DNA from: Ailanthus altissimus
Taxonomy: Eukaryota > Streptophyta > Magnoliopsida > Sapindales > Simaroubaceae
Assembly: GCA_946807835.1 (NCBI GenBank)
Contig: OX327696.1
Coordinates: 8,072,501 to 8,136,500 of the forward strand
Length of the DNA: 64,000 nt
Direction: 5' to 3'
Position numbers and translations under genes: made by a program. Shown here one piece after another: positions 60,617 through 64,000 of the stretch (position 1 is its first letter; the number at the start of each line of letters is the position of its first letter). The notes beneath the pieces were generated by a model that was given only the letters and a program-made list of their open reading frames with translations, was not told where the DNA came from and did not search any database.

Positions 60617-63600
60617 TCACAAGGCTGAAAATTCAACTTCCTGAGTACAAGGACGATATGCTACAAAGGTACTATCACTTGAGAAGGAACCAGGATTAAA
60701 ACATGTGATTCCTGTGTATTTAAATGCCTTCTGCTCGCTTTTATCACCTAAAACTATCTGCATGAAAGAATGAAATAAATGTCAATTTATATCTGTACAC
60801 AGTTCTGATGCTGACAGTTTAACTCTGATAAATTGTGATCAATTTTAAAAAGAATGCTTAGTTGCTGTCCCCATCCTCAGCACAAGCAATGAATTAACAT
60901 TCTTCTATTTGTTGACCAAATAAACATTCCACAAAACAAGATGGTCAAATGTAATACTTTCTTCAATTTGATGATAGACTGTTGTCTGCTTGGATTCAGT
61001 GTTCTAGTTTTTATATTCTATGGTGATAAATTTAGAATGTAGTCCACACCCCTCTGCCATTCATATGCAATCCAAGGATGAAAATTAAAATATAAAAAAA
61101 AAATGTAGCAATGAAGAGAGCGATCAAAATTAAATTTGTTAAAACATGAACATAAAATGTGAGCATTACCGTATGTGGCGTTGGATACAGATGAAGAGAG
61201 TGATCATAATTCCAGATGATGGGCTGTACCATGAGAGGGAGTGGGCTCAGATGACTTTGGTGTGTTATGGTGGCAACAAGCTGCAGCAGAGATGCAAAAC
61301 CAGTTAGCTGGAAGACCCAATATGTACAAGAAGTCTGCAAAATATTCATAAGCAGAACTAGATTGAGAGGAGCTGAGTAAAGAAAAATACATGCTCAAAA
61401 GGATCATCAGTTTCTTCTGTTGATGGAGGGATCAAACATGAACGACGCATTCTGTACAGCAGATCCTGGCGAAAAAACACAATTTCTTGGGTGTAGAACT
61501 TGATTCTGTTATTAAAAGATAAGAATTGGGAAACCATTGAATCAGTTACATATGTTAGTTGCAATGGCCAATTCAGAAGACACTTAATTTCAAACAGCAA
61601 TAATCAGCTCATAAGAAGAGCATCCTCATTGATCCAACATAGGGGATCCATAGGACTGAAAGACCAGTTTATTTCAAATACCACTAATAAAAATGTCCTG
61701 GGGGATGTCTTCTAGAGGAAATTAAACTTATGGTTCATCAATGTTTTAACTGGTCAGGGATCAAAAAGCTCACCTACAAGGATTACTCGAAAATATGGCA
61801 TTTGGGATGTATTTTTGAAGCTCCTCGGTGAGATATTTTGGTAAAGCAGACCTTGGAAGAACAGTTGATGGGCCTGAAATTTTCAAATAGCAAAATTCTC
61901 AAACAACATAACTCCATGTGATACAGAATTAAGGAAGCATCCAACAATCAGTTTAAAATACCTGCATCATCAGGACCTGGAATAAATAGAAAGCGACTAT
62001 GCTCTTTTAGACGCGGATGGGCTTCAATCATTTGCCCTAGCTTACCAAACTGCAACCTACATATTCAGATTGCATTTTCATTTATGCCAGAAATTGTGTA
62101 TTTATAATGTAACAACAAGAAGAGAAAAATCCTTCACCTGAGACTTGAAAAAGAATGAAAGGAGAGGTTGCATGGGCAAGAACAAAAGTTCCCCATGAAC
62201 ACAAATAATGAAGGAACCACGTCCACACTCTCAAAACCATCGAGGACAGTCTCCAGCTTTCTCATAGCCTTCTCTAAGGACAAGACAGTAACATGATTAA
62301 GCCAAGGTATTCAGAGAAAAGAAGGGAAAGTAGTATGAGAATTGTGATTCACCTCTTCATTGTCCAACCAAATGTCAGAGAGAATGACAAACATTTCATT
62401 GGCTGCTCTCTTTTCAAGATCTGCAAGCCTGAGCTATAAAAGTTGTATAGGTAAACCATGACCAATCATTTTCCTTGACAGCTACTCCAAGGAAATTCCA
62501 AAAAATGAATTAGAAATGTTTATCAATACTGAGTATTAATATAAAAAAGACAAGGATACAGTCTCTTCTTTTGTTAATGTACCACCACCAAAGAAGTCCT
62601 GTCCAGCAAGTAGTTTGAGCGACTTATCTCTGTCCTCCAGTGGAGGAAATCCACATGTAATTACCTTTTTGAGAAGAAAACCATTAGCATGTCTACTGAA
62701 ATCAACTTCATCAAGACTTTTGAAATTTTTAAAAAGTTAGTGGTATTTGGATATGCAATGAAATATTAATAATACAAAAACTAAAAGCACATGAAAATTC
62801 TGAGAAATAAATTGTCACTGATATCATAAATCATGTGTTCATAGCAACTCTATTTGACAGAAGTACATCTCTAACCTGAAAAATACCATCAATGAGCATC
62901 TTGCCTTCTGCTACAACAATGGTGTTTTCTGTAAAAAATCCTGTGGTGATTTTGTGATACTTGTCAAAAAAAACAATGTTTATGTAACTCCATTTTGATT
63001 GCATCAACTTAAAAGTTACAGATTTTTGTAAATCTGACTAAAAATTAAAAATAAAAATAACCCTATCCTAAGTTGACAACTAGTGTATGTTACTCAGAAT
63101 GTATCCCTTTTAAAACCAAATAAATAACTAGGTAGATTCTTAACATAGAAAGACCATACAGTTTAGACCTGCACTAATGTACTATAGGCTGCAGTAAAAT
63201 GGCTTCAAAATTTGACAAAAACCAAACAAAGGTCAAAGAGAAAAAAGCAGAAAGATGATTTTCACAAACCAATAATAAAACAAGATATAGATATGAAACA
63301 TGTCTCAGAAAAGTAAAATATGATATACTAGCTCAGTGAAATGATAAACAGAGAATTAAATTAGGTAAAGGATATTGCTTTAGACAGATCAATTTCCACC
63401 GAAGCCGTAAGGTCTTCCAAATAGAAGTGGCCATCCTCCAACTGAGATATTACACCCATCACCCATTTTCTCCCTGCTTGCCCAACCAAGGACTGAATCG
63501 TAGAAATCTGTGCAACAAAAGTAAATAAATAAACAAATAAAGGCTATATATTTCATGTTTGAGATATGTGGAGTGAACTGAATGAAATATAGAGAGAAGA

Positions 63601-63759
63601 ACAACCTCACAACTGCCAAATTCTGAGTTTTCGACATCAAAAGAAGGCCTGGAGAAATGTTGATCACGAGAAACCCTCTGGAAGAGCAACAGAAACCTAT
63701 CCCTGTACAATGTCGCTTTTGCAGAAGCCTTGCCATGAATAGGCAGGCTGCCCGTATGC
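60617..63759 (-). CDS. DPB2: DNA polymerase epsilon subunit B (DPB2/POLE2), eleven 3' exons, 5' end outside the window
   Basis: This is the essential second subunit of the leading-strand DNA polymerase, acting in the nucleus and in the replicative helicase complex. Exons on the minus strand: 63759-63606, 63507-63376, 62953-62876, 62664-62560, 62433-62353, 62271-62138, 62056-61962, 61873-61774, 61505-61391, 61280-61170, 60757-60617. All phases fit, giving about 414 codons to a TGA at 60619-60617; some 110 N-terminal residues of the usual ~526 are missing. Signatures in order: [51 protein letters not shown] and FLFIPGPDD (the inactive phosphoesterase-like fold of B subunits), [36 protein letters not shown], ending TQEVEFSAL. 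Introns are GT-AG except the AT-AC intron at 63375-62954. No defect is seen. Confidence 0.95.
62954..63375 (-). other. AT-AC (U12-type) intron of DPB2
   Basis: Between the codons for DLSKA and KITTGFF no GT-AG pair fits. On the minus strand the intron starts ATATCCTTT, the consensus of the minor (U12) spliceosome, and ends TATCAC. A branch-site-like TTTTTTGAC lies with its A at 62964, 10 bases from the end; it matches TTCCTTRAC at seven of nine positions. The join is in phase 0 and restores the protein order known for this family. Confidence 0.88.
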
Positions 63760-64000
63760 CTAAAATGAAAACAACATTCACTTCAATGCCACCAATCACT
63801 ACTAATAATTTAAATTTCTACTTATCTACCCAATACTTTGTTATCTTCTTTCTCTTTTCCTTGTATTTTCCCAATTCTAAGAAAAACAGTTTTGGAACCT
63901 TAACTATAAGCTGATTAGCTGAATGTCAAGAAATTCAGGAGTATTGGGTGTCTGATTTAAAAGCACTTTTCAGAAATTAGGATACAATCTACATAAAACC
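63760..64000 (-). other. DPB2 intron running out of the window
   Basis: T-rich on the minus strand next to the exon (CATTTTAG acceptor). No further DPB2 exon is visible, so the next one lies outside. Confidence 0.6.

Noticed and set aside
63376..63420. A GT-AG intron starting at the GT inside the codons for TASV in DPB2
   Set aside because: It would delete VEIDLSKA, a block conserved in this family; the AT-AC join keeps it and preserves the frame.

Overview
The window is nuclear DNA of a flowering plant, almost certainly a eudicot. It is very AT-rich, has spliced genes of plant type, and is filled with plant transposon families: Ty1/copia, Ty3/gypsy of the Tekay/Del and Tat/Ogre types, a tRNA-derived SINE, and several MITE families. 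I cannot name the species.

Three genes look functional. (1) On the + strand at 28649-34504 is the gene for the 75-kDa iron-sulfur subunit of mitochondrial complex I (NDUFS1). It has five exons whose phases join into 741 codons, and all three Fe-S cluster motifs are present. (2) On the - strand at 45200-46764 is a three-exon R2R3-MYB gene of the MYB52/MYB54 type (243 codons). (3) On the - strand from 60617 to beyond the right part of the window are the last eleven exons of DPB2, the B subunit of DNA polymerase epsilon. One of its introns is a clear AT-AC (U12-type) intron.

Layout. 1-4093: decayed copia element on the - strand, cut by the window start. 4094-6965: a decayed coiled-coil coding region, AT-rich repeats, and a SINE with a perfect 11-bp target duplication. 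6966-15811: an LTR retrotransposon with 2.6-kb LTRs and an AAAAG target duplication. Its interior holds only scraps of gag and pol, but carries an intronless, broken LOG (cytokinin-activating enzyme) copy and a second broken coding sequence, both antisense to the element. About 16500-27680: a decayed Tat/Ogre-type gypsy element on the - strand, with a degenerate repeat array downstream of pol and later insertions, including a GC-rich ~450-bp hairpin. 28380-34640: NDUFS1. 34760-45199: TE relics, MITEs and a ~577-bp tandem duplication. 45200-46764: MYB gene. 46765-60616: AT-rich intergenic DNA with a ~1.15-kb inverted repeat, a hAT-like MITE, other MITEs, a small non-autonomous copia element and an LTR-like relic. 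60617-63759: DPB2.

The three genes have unrelated jobs (respiration, transcription, DNA replication) and do not form a cluster. The most unusual structures are the LOG-carrying retrotransposon, the AT-AC intron of DPB2, the GC-rich hairpin and the large inverted repeat. All calls were made by eye from the sequence; no database search was run.
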